Positions 1-10,700 of a stretch of DNA of 64,000 nucleotides are shown here, piece by piece (the first letter of the stretch is position 1; every line of letters begins with the position of its first letter). Made by a program: the position numbers and the translations under genes. Source of the DNA: Trebouxia sp. TZW2008 (taxonomy: Eukaryota; Chlorophyta; Trebouxiophyceae; Trebouxiales; Trebouxiaceae); the NCBI GenBank assembly GCA_002118135.1, contig BDIU01000091.1, positions 248,001 to 312,000 on the forward strand, given 5' to 3'. Under the pieces are notes generated by a model. That model saw nothing but the letters and a program-made list of their open reading frames with translations, was not told where the DNA came from and ran no database searches.

Positions 1-447
1 TCATCACCGCCCTGTGAGTCATGCCCAGGCTTAGACGAGGCAGCAGTGCTGTTGGTGCCATGTTGAGATGTATTGCTTGCTGCTGCACTTGACTCCAGGC
101 TGCCACTGGTAGCAGGTGATGAACTGCTGCTGCTGTTGCTGCTGCTGTTCTTGCTTGCTGCTGCACCTGATTCAAGGCTGCTACCAGCTTGCAGCAATTT
201 CCTTCCTGGCCCATCAGTTGGTGAGTCAGCGTCAGCATGTGGGCCAGGTTGACTCATAGGTGAGTCAGCAGCACCATGTGGCCTGGGCTGGGGTCTGGGC
301 GAGTCGGCCAGATCCCCAGGGGCAGGTAGGGGTCCTGGGGCATCAAGACTTTTGTTGGCTACTGGGCCACCTTCCAAACCGCCCTCAGCCCCTGGTCCAG
401 AATCAACGTCACCTCCTGGACCCCCTCCTGGCTGCAACAGCTTCCTG
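1..447 (-). CDS. Partial exon, Ser/Gly/Pro-rich protein of unknown function
   Basis: One reading frame on the minus strand is open from a likely 3' splice acceptor (pyrimidine-rich tract then CAG, at about 448-460) to the window edge. The upper part is rich in Gly, Pro and Asp; the lower part is Ser/Ala-rich, and a stretch near 110-150 is nearly all Ser/Asn. Two short internal repeats are visible: the start resembles a RKLLQ segment that recurs near 190-200, and SLES-GAAASK is echoed by SLES-SAAASN. No family is recognisable. Composition suggests a disordered linker or a wall/surface protein, but this is a guess. The exon is cut by the window boundary and its upstream exons were not found. 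Confidence 0.4.
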
Positions 448-2290
448 CTGAAAGAAAAGTGAGTACCTGCAGGGTGCATTGGCAGTGTGAGCTTTGGCAC
501 CAGCTGCAGTCAGTTGCAAGCCCCAAATGATGGCAGTGTGCTATGTTTGATGTCTGCCATCATCAAGGAATGTATGACAAAAAAATGTGGGGTCAGCTGA
601 CTGCAGCTCATGATAGGGCAGGAACAACTATCAGTCATGAGTTTTAGCACTAGGGCAATTGCAAAGAGCTATGCTGCGGGCAGAGGGGCGCACAGATACG
701 TGCATGTGATGTGCAAAGCGAGCATATGTACAGCTGAGCGCTGGCAGGTCGACTGAACATGATCACAGGTGATCGAAGAGCGTTTGACACGTACCTGACA
801 CGCTGCCTGGCTCTTGTCGAGAGCTTGAGATACCTGCAGATCGTGATATTGTCATTGCATGGGCAGCGTTTATTTGAGAAGGCTTAGACGAACCGTCACG
901 GTTGCGAACGCGTTAACGTTGGAGCTAGCTTGTTTTTGGCTGCAAAGCCTGACACAACAATGACAGCGCTATGGTTGATGCCGATGCATCCTGAGTTCCG
1001 CGTGACAAACGCTGCGTGCATGCGGTGCCACAGGTGCGCAAACGTGCAGCAGTGAGCACCCACCGGCTGCAAGCGAGCTTCCTATGGCACTGCAGATGAG
1101 CGCTGCCAGCAGGACGCGCTTCGATGCCTGCATGTTTAAAGTCCTGCAATCAAAGGCACACACCCGCGGTCAGACTTTATGCGCGGCTCGTGGTCTGAAC
1201 TTGTTGCGATTGCAAATCGCAAGTATAAGTCGTGTTGATGACTGCTGCAGAGTGTTCAGCCTGAGTGGTAAGCAGCAGGGCAATCTCGCACCTTCGATGA
1301 TGAGACCAAGTCACGCGCTGCGTCCGAAAGATGTATCGCTGTGCTGCAGAGTCGTTCCGCAAGTCTTTTGTATGGTTTGAAAGCCGCAACAGCTTCCAGC
1401 TTCAAACCACAGGCGAGTTAAGCGCTAGCTTAAAACGCGTCAATGACTAAGGCTCGTGGCAGCCAGGTGTCTTCCATGTGACATGCTGCCTGCACTCTGC
1501 ACTGCTCTAATCACAGCCTTCATCAATCCTCAAGAGCGGAGAAATTGTGCGGCATATGCATCGGCTTAGGTGTGAGTGGTGTCGCAAATACTTTCATGCC
1601 CAAGTGACCTTTGAAGCTCACTCCTCAACAGCGAAGGCGGTTGCCTGACGACTGCAATCTTTGACTTTGCTGTGATGCAACGGCTTAATCAAAGACCAGT
1701 CAGCAACAAGTACACTGGCAAATTCACGGGAGACTGGCTTTCCTGGTCATGTTTTGCACAGCGCTGCAATGGCCATATGCATGAACTCATCAACTGCGCA
1801 GCATTTTCAATTCTGCATGTGCGCATTTCCACTGAAAGCTACCGCACAGGTGCATACTATCAGGGTGACAATTGCAACGCTTTGCAGTCCTGATAGACCT
1901 CTGGAGCAGATCACTCAAGAATTGCAAACTGACATGCAGTAGGGCTCGAGAAGAGCATGCAATGTTCAACGAGCAGGTCTACAGCAATAACAAAGCTGAA
2001 TTGAACCTTCGCAACCACATCACAGCCAATTGAAGTACATGTCAATCTGGCTGCAAAGCACAGCATGCAGCATTGCTGCAGTTAGTGCACTGCAGAAAGA
2101 CTGAATCAAGTCAGTCGAACTCCTGTTACAACAGACCTTCCTGCTCCATCAAGTCTAAGGGTTCCACAAAGGGAGGCGCATCTGTCCGATGAGCCACCCC
2201 AAACTGCAGCACACAACATCAAATTGGCAACTTTGTGATTGCCTGAGGTTGTCACAGCTGTGCAGCACAACAGCATTATAAGTAATCACA
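448..2290. other. No recognisable gene
   Basis: Short open frames occur on both strands (for example 1084-1380 plus and 925-1163 minus), but none has a recognisable domain or convincing splice-linked partners. I see no RNA gene or mobile element. It may be intron of a minus-strand gene running from 4509 towards 1, or intergenic. Confidence 0.4.
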
Positions 2291-2479
2291 TCATGCATAA
2301 CAAAGACGGTTGATGAGGCATACAGATGGGCCCCATGCTACCAGAAAGCGTTCATTTGGCAGCAGGATGTGGCAAAGTACACTCAAGCCTGCGTTCTGCC
2401 AAAGGACTGATGGTTGTGTGATGTTTGTCTTGGTGTTGGGCCATGTGCGCAATGGGCCCAATTTCTCGTGTATGGTCCT

Positions 2480-3110
2480 GAAGCTAGGGATGTGGATGTG
2501 GCTGCACTCCATGCGCATGTAGTGAGTCATAGCTGTGACAGCATTAGCTGACACATATGCAACAGGGTTTGTATGCAGCAGGGTTTGTGGTCTTGCCTGT
2601 TCTAAAGGCAAGCGCTGCCCATACTTCTCATTTGTGGTCCTGAAGCTAGGGTTGTGGGTGTGACCCCACTCCATTCGCATAGAATGAGTCATGGCTGTAG
2701 CATCCTTGGCTGAGAGGTGCCCAGAAGCTGATAAGGTGCTACTGCCCTGCATCAGCATTGCAGACTCACAACCCCATCATGACACTATCAAGGTAAAGAT
2801 GTTGCAACTGCATTGCATGCCTGAGCGCTGTGCATTGAGGGCAGCCCGAAATAAGAATGAAGCTTTGCATGGAATGAGTCATGGCTGTGGCAGCTTTGGC
2901 TGAGAGGTGCCCAGAAGCTGACAAGGTGCTGCTGCCCTGCACCCGCAATACATTCAAATAGACACCATGCCACCATCGAGGCCTGTATGATGTGCCACCA
3001 AGACAAGGGAAAATGGCACTGCAATTCCACTCCATGCGCATGGAGCTATTCAGGCTGTGGCAGCATTGGCTGAAAGGTCAAGGAGATGAAGAGGTGCTGC
3101 TGCCCTGCAT
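2480..3110 (-). repeat. Tandem exon-like repeat array (about four units)
   Basis: Related segments recur at about 2490-2545, 2665-2760, 2860-2945 and 3030-3110. On the minus strand they share a core reading GSSTLSASGHLSAK followed by TAMTHSM in one frame, and a flank containing MRMEW. Identity falls from the 2665/2860 pair to the outer units. This has the look of the exon-shadow arrays seen in the better understood genes of the window, with one unit perhaps the true exon, but I could not link any unit to a complete gene. Confidence 0.55.
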
Positions 3111-3339
3111 TGGCATCACACACTCACACAGACACAGCCTGTCAAGGCCTGTTGGGATGTGCTGCCAAGACAAGAAAGGGGAAATTTGGGTTCTGGATCT
3201 GCATTAGCATTGCATACTCACACGCCCATCATGCTACCATTAGGACAAAGCACATCAGAGTTACCATCATAAAATGAAAACAGGATGTTGGCATAATAAT
3301 CAGCAAGTAAAAATGTATGTTGCAGCCAACAAGCTGAGC

Positions 3340-3760
3340 AGCACAGAAGTCAACGATCCTACAGCCGTATGTCGGCGTCCTTGCTCTTTGTTGGTAGACG
3401 CTGATGGACGCAGTGTATCAAGGCCAGACCTAGACAGCACAGAACTCACAAGTTCTATGGCTGCATCCTCCTTGCCTTCTGCTGGTATGCGCTGATGGAT
3501 GCAGCGCAACCAGATCAACAGCATACTGATGCTTTAAGTGCAGCCAGAAATATCGACAGTGCAAAACTCACCAAGTCTATGGCTGCGTCCTCCTCGCCCG
3601 CGCTGGTATGCGCTGATGGACGCAATGCATCTAGGGTGACAGCATTCAAACTGATGCGTACAGTGCAGCCGCAAACCTTGACAATGAGCAACTCACGAGA
3701 TCTACAGCAGCATCCTCCTTGCCTTCTGCTGGTATGCAGTGATGCATGCAGTATATCCAG
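3340..3760 (-). repeat. Decaying copies of the exon at 3801-3917
   Basis: Four segments at about 3360-3410, 3455-3500, 3570-3625 and 3700-3745 resemble the 3' half of the minus-strand exon 3801-3917, which encodes QRIPAEGKEDAA. All lie downstream of that exon in transcript sense, with a spacing of about 110-125 bp. Several keep a GTGAGT-like donor after the copy. They look like relics of serial tandem duplication of an exon end plus donor. Confidence 0.6.
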
Positions 3761-3800
3761 CGCTTTTTATAGCCAGAAAGCTCAAGAGCACAAGACTCAC

Positions 3801-4509
3801 AAAGTCAGTGGCTGCATCCTCCTTGCCTTCTGCTGGAATGCGCTGGGCAGCGACAGTCCAGGTGCCGCCATGAGGGTTCACATACTTGACTGTCTTCACT
3901 GCATGAGGCCTTGTCAGCTGCAGCCACAAAGATGACTGCATCAAAATGACTTTGCGCCAGGTAAGCTTGCACTCTGTTCTAGAAAGTAGCATATGCTTGT
4001 GTTATCGTAAGGACACTTGCTAACAGGGCTTCTTCTAAGGACATTGCAGCTGAAGAGCAAACACTGCATTCTGACTGCATTGGTACTTTGAGCAAGGATA
4101 GTCTGATATACGGACAAATTTCCTGATAGTTCGTGCGTGTATTACAATGACAAGTATCATACAGGTATAACCTTGGCAAGAGCAGTTGACTGGAAGATGA
4201 GATGTGACGGGTGGTCAAGCAGAGACAGAGACAAGACAGACATTAGAGCGCGTACGCTGGATGGAGGACCTGGCTGAACTAGAAAGCCCCAGATGTCTTT
4301 GAAGTGCTTGGCCTGGGTCTGTTCTCGTCTGCAGGATCGCAGATTGCGTCACAACTCCGTTGCATGCCGTCAGGACGGTGCCTTGCCTTGTGACTGGATT
4401 GGACGATGTGTCTGCTTGCAGCGATATGCCGGCCAAGAGAAGCTTACCGTACAGTCTGGCGCCAATTCTCGGTGATATGCACTTCGTTGTGGGCTTCCTT
4501 ATCGGCCAT
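3801..4509 (-). CDS. Unrecognised protein, N-terminal exons only
   Basis: A plausible minus-strand gene start lies 168 bp from the divergent cyclophilin gene. Exon 1 (4448-4509) begins with ATG and reads MADKEAHNEVHITENWRQ before a GTAAGC donor. The next exon starts at 4328 after CTGCAG and joins in phase to read KHFKDIWGFLVQPGPP; its 3' end is uncertain (somewhere at 4140-4200). A further exon at 3801-3917 has a CTGCAG acceptor and GTGAGT donor and encodes VKYVNPHGGTWTVAAQRI followed by PAEGKEDAATDF; its phase relative to exon 2 was not verified. I do not recognise the family. Downstream exons may lie in 1-3760, where several exon-like repeats are seen. Confidence is moderate that this is a gene and low for its full structure. 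Confidence 0.45.
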
Positions 4510-4677
4510 CGGTGCTGTTTGTCGATCGCTAGCCCCAAATGCCTATTGAGAGAGTCGCTATGGCTCTGCATCAAATTTGCGCAATTCCGATGGCGATGCT
4601 ACTGACGATTGGACGATTAGGTCCTGCAGTGTAACAGCAACTTCTTTGACATAGCGGCCAGCCAATATTCGCCCAGC
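4510..4677. promoter_or_regulatory. Short divergent promoter region
   Basis: 168 bp separate the start of the minus-strand unknown gene from the cyclophilin start. No TATA box stands out. Both promoters and 5' UTRs must share this space if both starts are right. Confidence 0.4.
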
Positions 4678-6310
4678 ATGAATTGGATTTGCTTGCTCGT
4701 TGCTGCACTCCTTGTTTGCGAAGCGCATGGCGCTAGCAAGAAAGCCAAGGCCAGCGGTGATCCTAAAGTGACAAGTCAGGTGTGTCGAGATCAGCGCTTA
4801 CCATCTTACATCCATCATGTCGCTTTCGGGTGTAGCATTTGCATTGGCATGCAGGTGTTCTTTGACATTGAAATTGACAGTAAGCCAGCTGGTAAGCGGC
4901 ACGCAAACATTGCTGCTATATTCTGACCTGGCCTCTGTCTCCTTTGTTTGACTTAGACAACTTAGACTCACTGCAGGACGCATTACGTTTGGACTATATG
5001 GAGACGTCGTTCCAAAGACTGTGGAGAACTTCAGAGCTTTGTGCACGGGGGAAAAGGGCCAGGGCAAGAAAGGAAAAAAGCTGACATATGAGGGCAGCAA
5101 TTTCCACAGAATCATTCCCAACTTCATGTTGCAAGGCGGCGACTTCACGCATGGAACTGGGACTGGAGGAGAATCAATCTATGGAGACAAGTTTGCGGTA
5201 AGTGTTTCTTCATGTAGTCCTCTTCACATGCATGTGAAAGGCCATTGCAGGCAGCTGTGCATTGTCATCTCTGATGATGACTGCTGCAACATTGTACAAT
5301 CCCTTAATCTGTATGCCGCCTGGTCGTCAACATGCTTGCCTGAGTCATGCTGCAGCTGCCTATCAAACAAGCACAAGATGCACAGATCTGCTTTGCGTGT
5401 TTACGTTCCTCGTAGTTGGTAGTGGTGAGTAGGCGGATTACGAGTGAGCGACCCGTCAGCGTTCAATGTACAGCGGGGCATACTGATGCTGCACGCATGC
5501 ACATTTCATTCACACACTGCACAGATGCACAGTGCACGATGCATGATGCACGATGCACAGTGCATGCACAGCTACTCAATACACATGTACTGCCTGCCGC
5601 ATGTGCTGCACATACATTGAACATAGTCAGATGATAGATTTGCTACGCTGTGGGGCAAGAAGTTCATGCTATATATGCTATAGGATGAGAACTTCACCCT
5701 CAAGCATGACACTCCTGGGCTGCTGAGCATGGCAAATGCTGGTCCTAACACAAATGGGTCTCAGTTCTTCATTACAACCGTCATCACTTCATGGCTGAAT
5801 GGCAAGCACACAGTCTTTGGCAGAGGTATGTGTTTCCTTTTGTTGGCAGGCCTGGCTTGCTTTTTGTGACACATCCATCAAGCAGAACTGAGCAATTTTT
5901 ATATAGCAAGTTGTGCAACTCAACCTCACCGCCTGTTCTGTGCTGACCTAAGTATCGCAAGCGAGATACGATGAGAGGGAGTGAGCAACATGCCAGTTTG
6001 CAATTCAGATGCTTCATGAGAACAAGCTAAATAAAGAAAGGTTGAGACGCAGAAAGAAATACATTGGCAACATGCGGTGCTGAATGCAATTTTGTTGGGC
6101 TGTCGAGTCCTGGTAAAAAGGCACGAGATGCAGAGCATTGGGTTTCACTGGCATTTTGTGGTGCTCGATGCATTCTTGTCTGACTGTGCAGTGTTGAATG
6201 GCATGGACCTAGTGAAGAAGATTGAAGCAGAGGGGAGCAGTTCTGGCAAGCCTAGAACGCAGGTCACCATCGCCAAGAGTGGAGAGCTGCCAAAGAAGAG
6301 CTGGGTTTGA
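4678..6310 (+). CDS. Cyclophilin-type peptidyl-prolyl isomerase, secretory (cyclophilin B-like)
   Basis: Five exons (4678-4779, 4855-4891, 4977-5197, 5684-5825, 6192-6310) join in phase into 206 residues. The N-terminus has a hydrophobic signal peptide ([17 protein letters not shown]), so the protein should enter the ER, where cyclophilins isomerise Xaa-Pro bonds during folding. The domain is complete: it starts at FFDIEI, carries the catalytic Arg in [16 protein letters not shown], then [14 protein letters not shown], and the Trp/His block [11 protein letters not shown]. It ends at [10 protein letters not shown] rather than with a KDEL-type signal, so ER retention is not shown. All introns are GT-AG. 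Length and motif order match cyclophilin B. Unlike most larger genes here, its introns show no obvious exon copies, only a short repeat near 5520-5570. Confidence 0.95.
5520..5570. repeat. Short direct repeat, GATGCAC units
   Basis: Intron 3 of the cyclophilin gene holds five or six imperfect copies of a 7-8 bp GATGCAC/CAGTGCA unit. The units are nearly self-complementary, so the stretch can fold. Confidence 0.6.
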
Positions 6311-7742
6311 TTGTCAGGGCTGTTGCAGCTTGTTTTAGCAGGTTGAATGCGCAGCGTTATCACAGTCAGTCAGTCAATCTTGTCAATGCTTTGTACAACA
6401 GCAAAGCAAAGTGCTGTAAGACTCTGTCCAGAAGTGCCTGTACTGCCTTGCCGAGCAGCTTCAGTTGTAATGGCACTTGCAGGAATGTCACATCCTGGCA
6501 TGAACTGCGAGCACAGACATGCCTCTGCACATGCATCATAGCAGGCGAGCACAGGTGCATGATATCATGTGCCTGTCGGCTGTGCTGTCCAGATGTCAGT
6601 GATGTAGCATCAGTGCACAAATTATGCATTGCAGCGTTTGTGTTTTGTGATATCAACTCTTTGGTAACACCATTCTGCTAAGGCATAAACACACCAAATC
6701 ATTGAAAGCTGGCTGGTCACTGATCTGCTTTGGTAAAATTCCAAAGCAACCTGACAAGGTGCCTGTTTGTACACATATGCAAGCATTGCGGCGTGCAAGA
6801 TAACAAATACAGAAAGCCAGGGCAAAACGTGCAATAACACAGGATTCAAGCGCCCACAGGCACAGAGCGCTGTCACGAATATGCACATCTCTGCGTGGCA
6901 GGAGACTTGATGATTGCCAAAGTAGCAGGCACGCATGTACATGCTAAACACAAGCTGAGGGAAACAGCGCTACTGCAAGAGAGAAGAGAAATGTCTACAC
7001 TGTTGGGGATCATAATGAGAGCCTCTAACTAAAGGGGCAGCCAGAATCAAGTGCTGCTGACACATGTGATAGGTAAACCTGCGTACTCTGTGTATGCTTT
7101 CAACAAAGGCAGTCTGCCCATGCAGATCTTTGCCTCTCAAATTGCTGCTCTAACACAATAATCTGGACAGTATTGCACTAACACTAACGTTTTCAAAATT
7201 TGCTGCAATACCAAGCTGAAATGGAGGTCGCAATGCTGATGCTGCCAGGTTGATGCGAAAATTGACAGCTGCCTTCCGAACACTGAACTAACAAGCATGT
7301 ATAGAAGCACTGCTGCCACTAGACTGCCACTGCTGCTGCTAGACTGCAAACAGAGCATCTCATACAAAACACACAGGGTTTTGCTGGATATGTTCTCTGA
7401 CAGGGCGAGCAGCATCAACATTATGTGCCACAGCCTCTGCTCTATCTAGGCTGCAAAGCAAAGATCTGCTCATCTCGTCAAAGTTTCTGCTGAAGATGTT
7501 CTCTCATGTGGCTGCCAGCATTATATGCCGCAGCCTCTGGCCTCTGATTCTTTCAAGGGCATTGCTGCAGATACTGGGTTGTAGAAAGCTGCAGAGCCTC
7601 TTGACAAAATTGATCAAGGTTCCTAGTGGGCATATTTTCAATTGTGGCTGGCAGCCCTAACATCCCTGACTCTTGACGTTGTCCATGTGACCTCCTCATT
7701 GGGTTCCTCAAGATATGTCTTGTGGAAGTCCATTGAGATTGG
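6311..7742. other. Convergent intergenic region with one diverged tandem duplication
   Basis: This lies between the cyclophilin 3' end and the FAM98 3' end. I see no gene. A segment at about 7325-7440 (CTAGACTGCAAA, TATGTTCTCTGA, TATGTGCCACAGCCTCTG) is repeated in diverged form at about 7445-7545, so local tandem duplication also acts outside introns. Confidence 0.5.
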
Positions 7743-10700
7743 CTATCTGCCGCGGCCTCTGCCCCAGCCTCCTCTTCTTCCTCGCTTGCCAGCATGCTGC
7801 TGCTCATGATCCCCATCTTGGCCCCCCTGCCAACTGCCCTGGACCCTGCCCCGGCCCCCGCCCCTGTGACCTCCACCGTGATCCCTCCCCCCACCCCTGC
7901 CCCTGTGGCCACCCCCTCCGCCACCATGATCTGCAGCATTGCATTGATGCACTTTATGAGAGGCAAAGAAGGAGAAAGAAAAGCTATGTGCGCCCCCTCT
8001 CAATGGCCCTGCCCTGACCCCCGCCCCTGTGACACCACCCATGATTCCTCTCCCCACCCCTGCCCCTGTGGCCACCCCCTCCATGACTGTGATCTGCAGC
8101 ATTGCGCTGATTTGGGAGAAATCAGACACGACAAAATGTACAATTTCTGGCAGTGTAAAGGGAGCTGCTGCGAATAGAAGCAGGCCAGGATGCAGTGAAG
8201 TCTACAATGTGCAATGCACCCCACCTTAATTCCTCCGCCTAATCCCACATGATGGCCAGATCATTGCTACCAGCTGCAAATCTAGGATATCAGGTGGCGA
8301 TGGCGACAACACTGCTTGTCATGGAAAGAACGCAGCGGTGCATGCTGACAGCATACTTGAGCAAGGACAGAGTGTTACCAGCTGCAGATCTGGGTTTCCA
8401 CGTAGGCATATTGGCCGCAGCCTGCGCTGCCCTACCCTCAGTGGGGCGGCCCCCCCTATCAGGAACAGCCCCTATGATGAAGCCCTTGACTGATGCCTCA
8501 AACTTGCCCTTGTCCCCACTGGTGGCTTTGCTGGCCACTGGCACTATGTCGCCTGTTGCACCAAAAAATACGTTATTGACGCAACTGACACAAATGTGTC
8601 ATATCCGAAAAGAAAAATATATTCAAACTTTTGCTGCAGAAAATCCTACACTTGTCTCCCTTTCACAAAGTCTCAGTGATGAAGCCCTTGAGTGCCGCCT
8701 CAACCTTGCCCTTGTCACTGCTGGTGGCTTTGCTGGCAGTCCGCACTATGACACCTGTCACCTGCGCATTAGGGCTTGAGCAAATTGTGTCACACAACAT
8801 GAGCAAAGCTTTGATTCAGTAGGTGACGAGTGTGTCTTTGTCTGACACAGCTCCTATGATGAAGATCTTGACTGATGCCACAAATTTGGCCTTGTCCCCA
8901 CTGCTGGCTTTGCTGACCACTGGCACTATATCACCTGTTTCACGAATAACACGGATACATTGTCCTTCCAAGAACAAAATACTAGAGTCATGATGCAGAA
9001 GATGATGCACTTGTCTTTGTTGGACACAGCCCCAATGACGCGGCTGCTCACTGAAACGTCAAAGCAGCCCTTGTCTCCACTGATTGCTTTGCTGGCCACT
9101 GGCACTATGTCACCTGCCTAACAAAGCACAGAGATATGTTGTCCCTCCAAGAACACAGTACAAAAGTATCAAAATGATGCACTTGTCTTTGTCTGGCATA
9201 ACGCCAATGACACGGCTGCTCAATGAAACGTCAAAGCAGCCCTTGTCCCCACTGGGAGCTTTGCTGGCCAGCAGCACTATGTCACCTACTGCACAAACAA
9301 GAAAGTTACATCATCCCAACAAGAACACAATACCCAGATTGTGCAAATGATGCACTTGTCTTTGTGTGACACAGCCTCAATCATGCGGCTGCTCACTGAA
9401 ACATCAAAGCAGCCCTGGTCCCCGCTGGTGGCTTTGCTGGCCACTATCACTAGGTCATCTGCTAAGCAAACGCTACAACTCCAGGCATCTGCGACAGTTG
9501 GAGCCCTTGATGCAAGGCATCATCTGTCAATGGACAGTTTTCGACTGCTGCTCAGGCTCATTCCTTTTGTTTTGTGTTGTCTTGTGGCAAAATATGCAAG
9601 CAATTGCACACCTTACCTGGTGTATCAAGCAATGAGTCAAGGGCGTCTGAGGCGGAGCTTGTTTGATGGCGTCCTATCACGCAGACTGCAAACGTCTGTG
9701 CGCATCAGCTAGTCAGTGCATCTGAGATTGTCTGCAGCTGAGATTACTGCCAGATGTGCTGTGCTGTGCTGACTGCTAGTTGCTGCAAATGGCCACGAGC
9801 AGTGATGCAGCCTTTCTTCACTCAGGCAACGTGGCATTGTACATTGGGAGAAGATGTCAGGGGCTGACCTTGTTTGGCTTTGAAAACATCTTCCAGAGTG
9901 ACAGCAGGTTCATTCTTCATGAGGGCTTCACCATGTTGGGCAGCAGCCTTAGCAACGCTTTGCAGGCTATGGTCCTGCTGTAGCTTCTCAGCCCAGAGGA
10001 AGGACTGCATGGTTACCTTGGCACGTTCTATCAGCATGCGCCGTCGCACTGCATACTCGTCCCTCAGCGCCTTGTCTATCTCCTGCAGCTCCTGAGCCTG
10101 CAACAGGAGGCTGCATACTTGCAAATCGTTTGTCACGCTTGCATGTGGTTCAACTCTTAATCTGCAAACGTGCTGTGACTGGGTTGTCTTGCAGTTCTTG
10201 AGCCTGCTACAGGCTGCAACAGGTGCTTGTGTGCTGCTGAGCTGTTCCTTAAGCACTCAAGTGTAAGCGCATGGTGTATCTCAGCAGCAGATGGGCACCT
10301 GTTGCAGGCTTGTTAGCTGCAGGAAGCGGACAGACTGCAGCATACCTGCAAATCTTACATGTAAGTCAATACCTGCTGGTCATTGAGGCTGTTGGGAGGG
10401 AGGATAGGTTCCAGAAAGGCTGGGGGCAGGCGGGGCAGCAGCTTCTGTATGGCACCAGAGATAGCTTGCAGCACTGGGAGCGCTTGTGGGGAGGAGGCTT
10501 CGCACTGCAGCATGGAGGCTAGATCCTGTATCAGGGCTGAAGAGCTTGCCTCTGCACCCTCCACTCCTGCCATTGGACTGGCCTCTGCCTCCTACAGTAA
10601 TCTTTCGACTATCAGGATAGTTTATGTAACGACAATGCAGTCACAATGCAATGACTGAATTCTGACTGCAGTCGCAGCTGTTTATAATACCAGGAAAATA

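Noticed and set aside
7715..8177. Plus-strand Pro-rich open frames opposite the Gly-rich FAM98 tail
   Set aside because: They are the complement of the RGG-coding exon and its duplicate; no start context or family.
8671..9461. CRISPR array, suggested by even 175-bp spacing
   Set aside because: The repeats are diverged, long and exon-derived, and the genome is eukaryotic.
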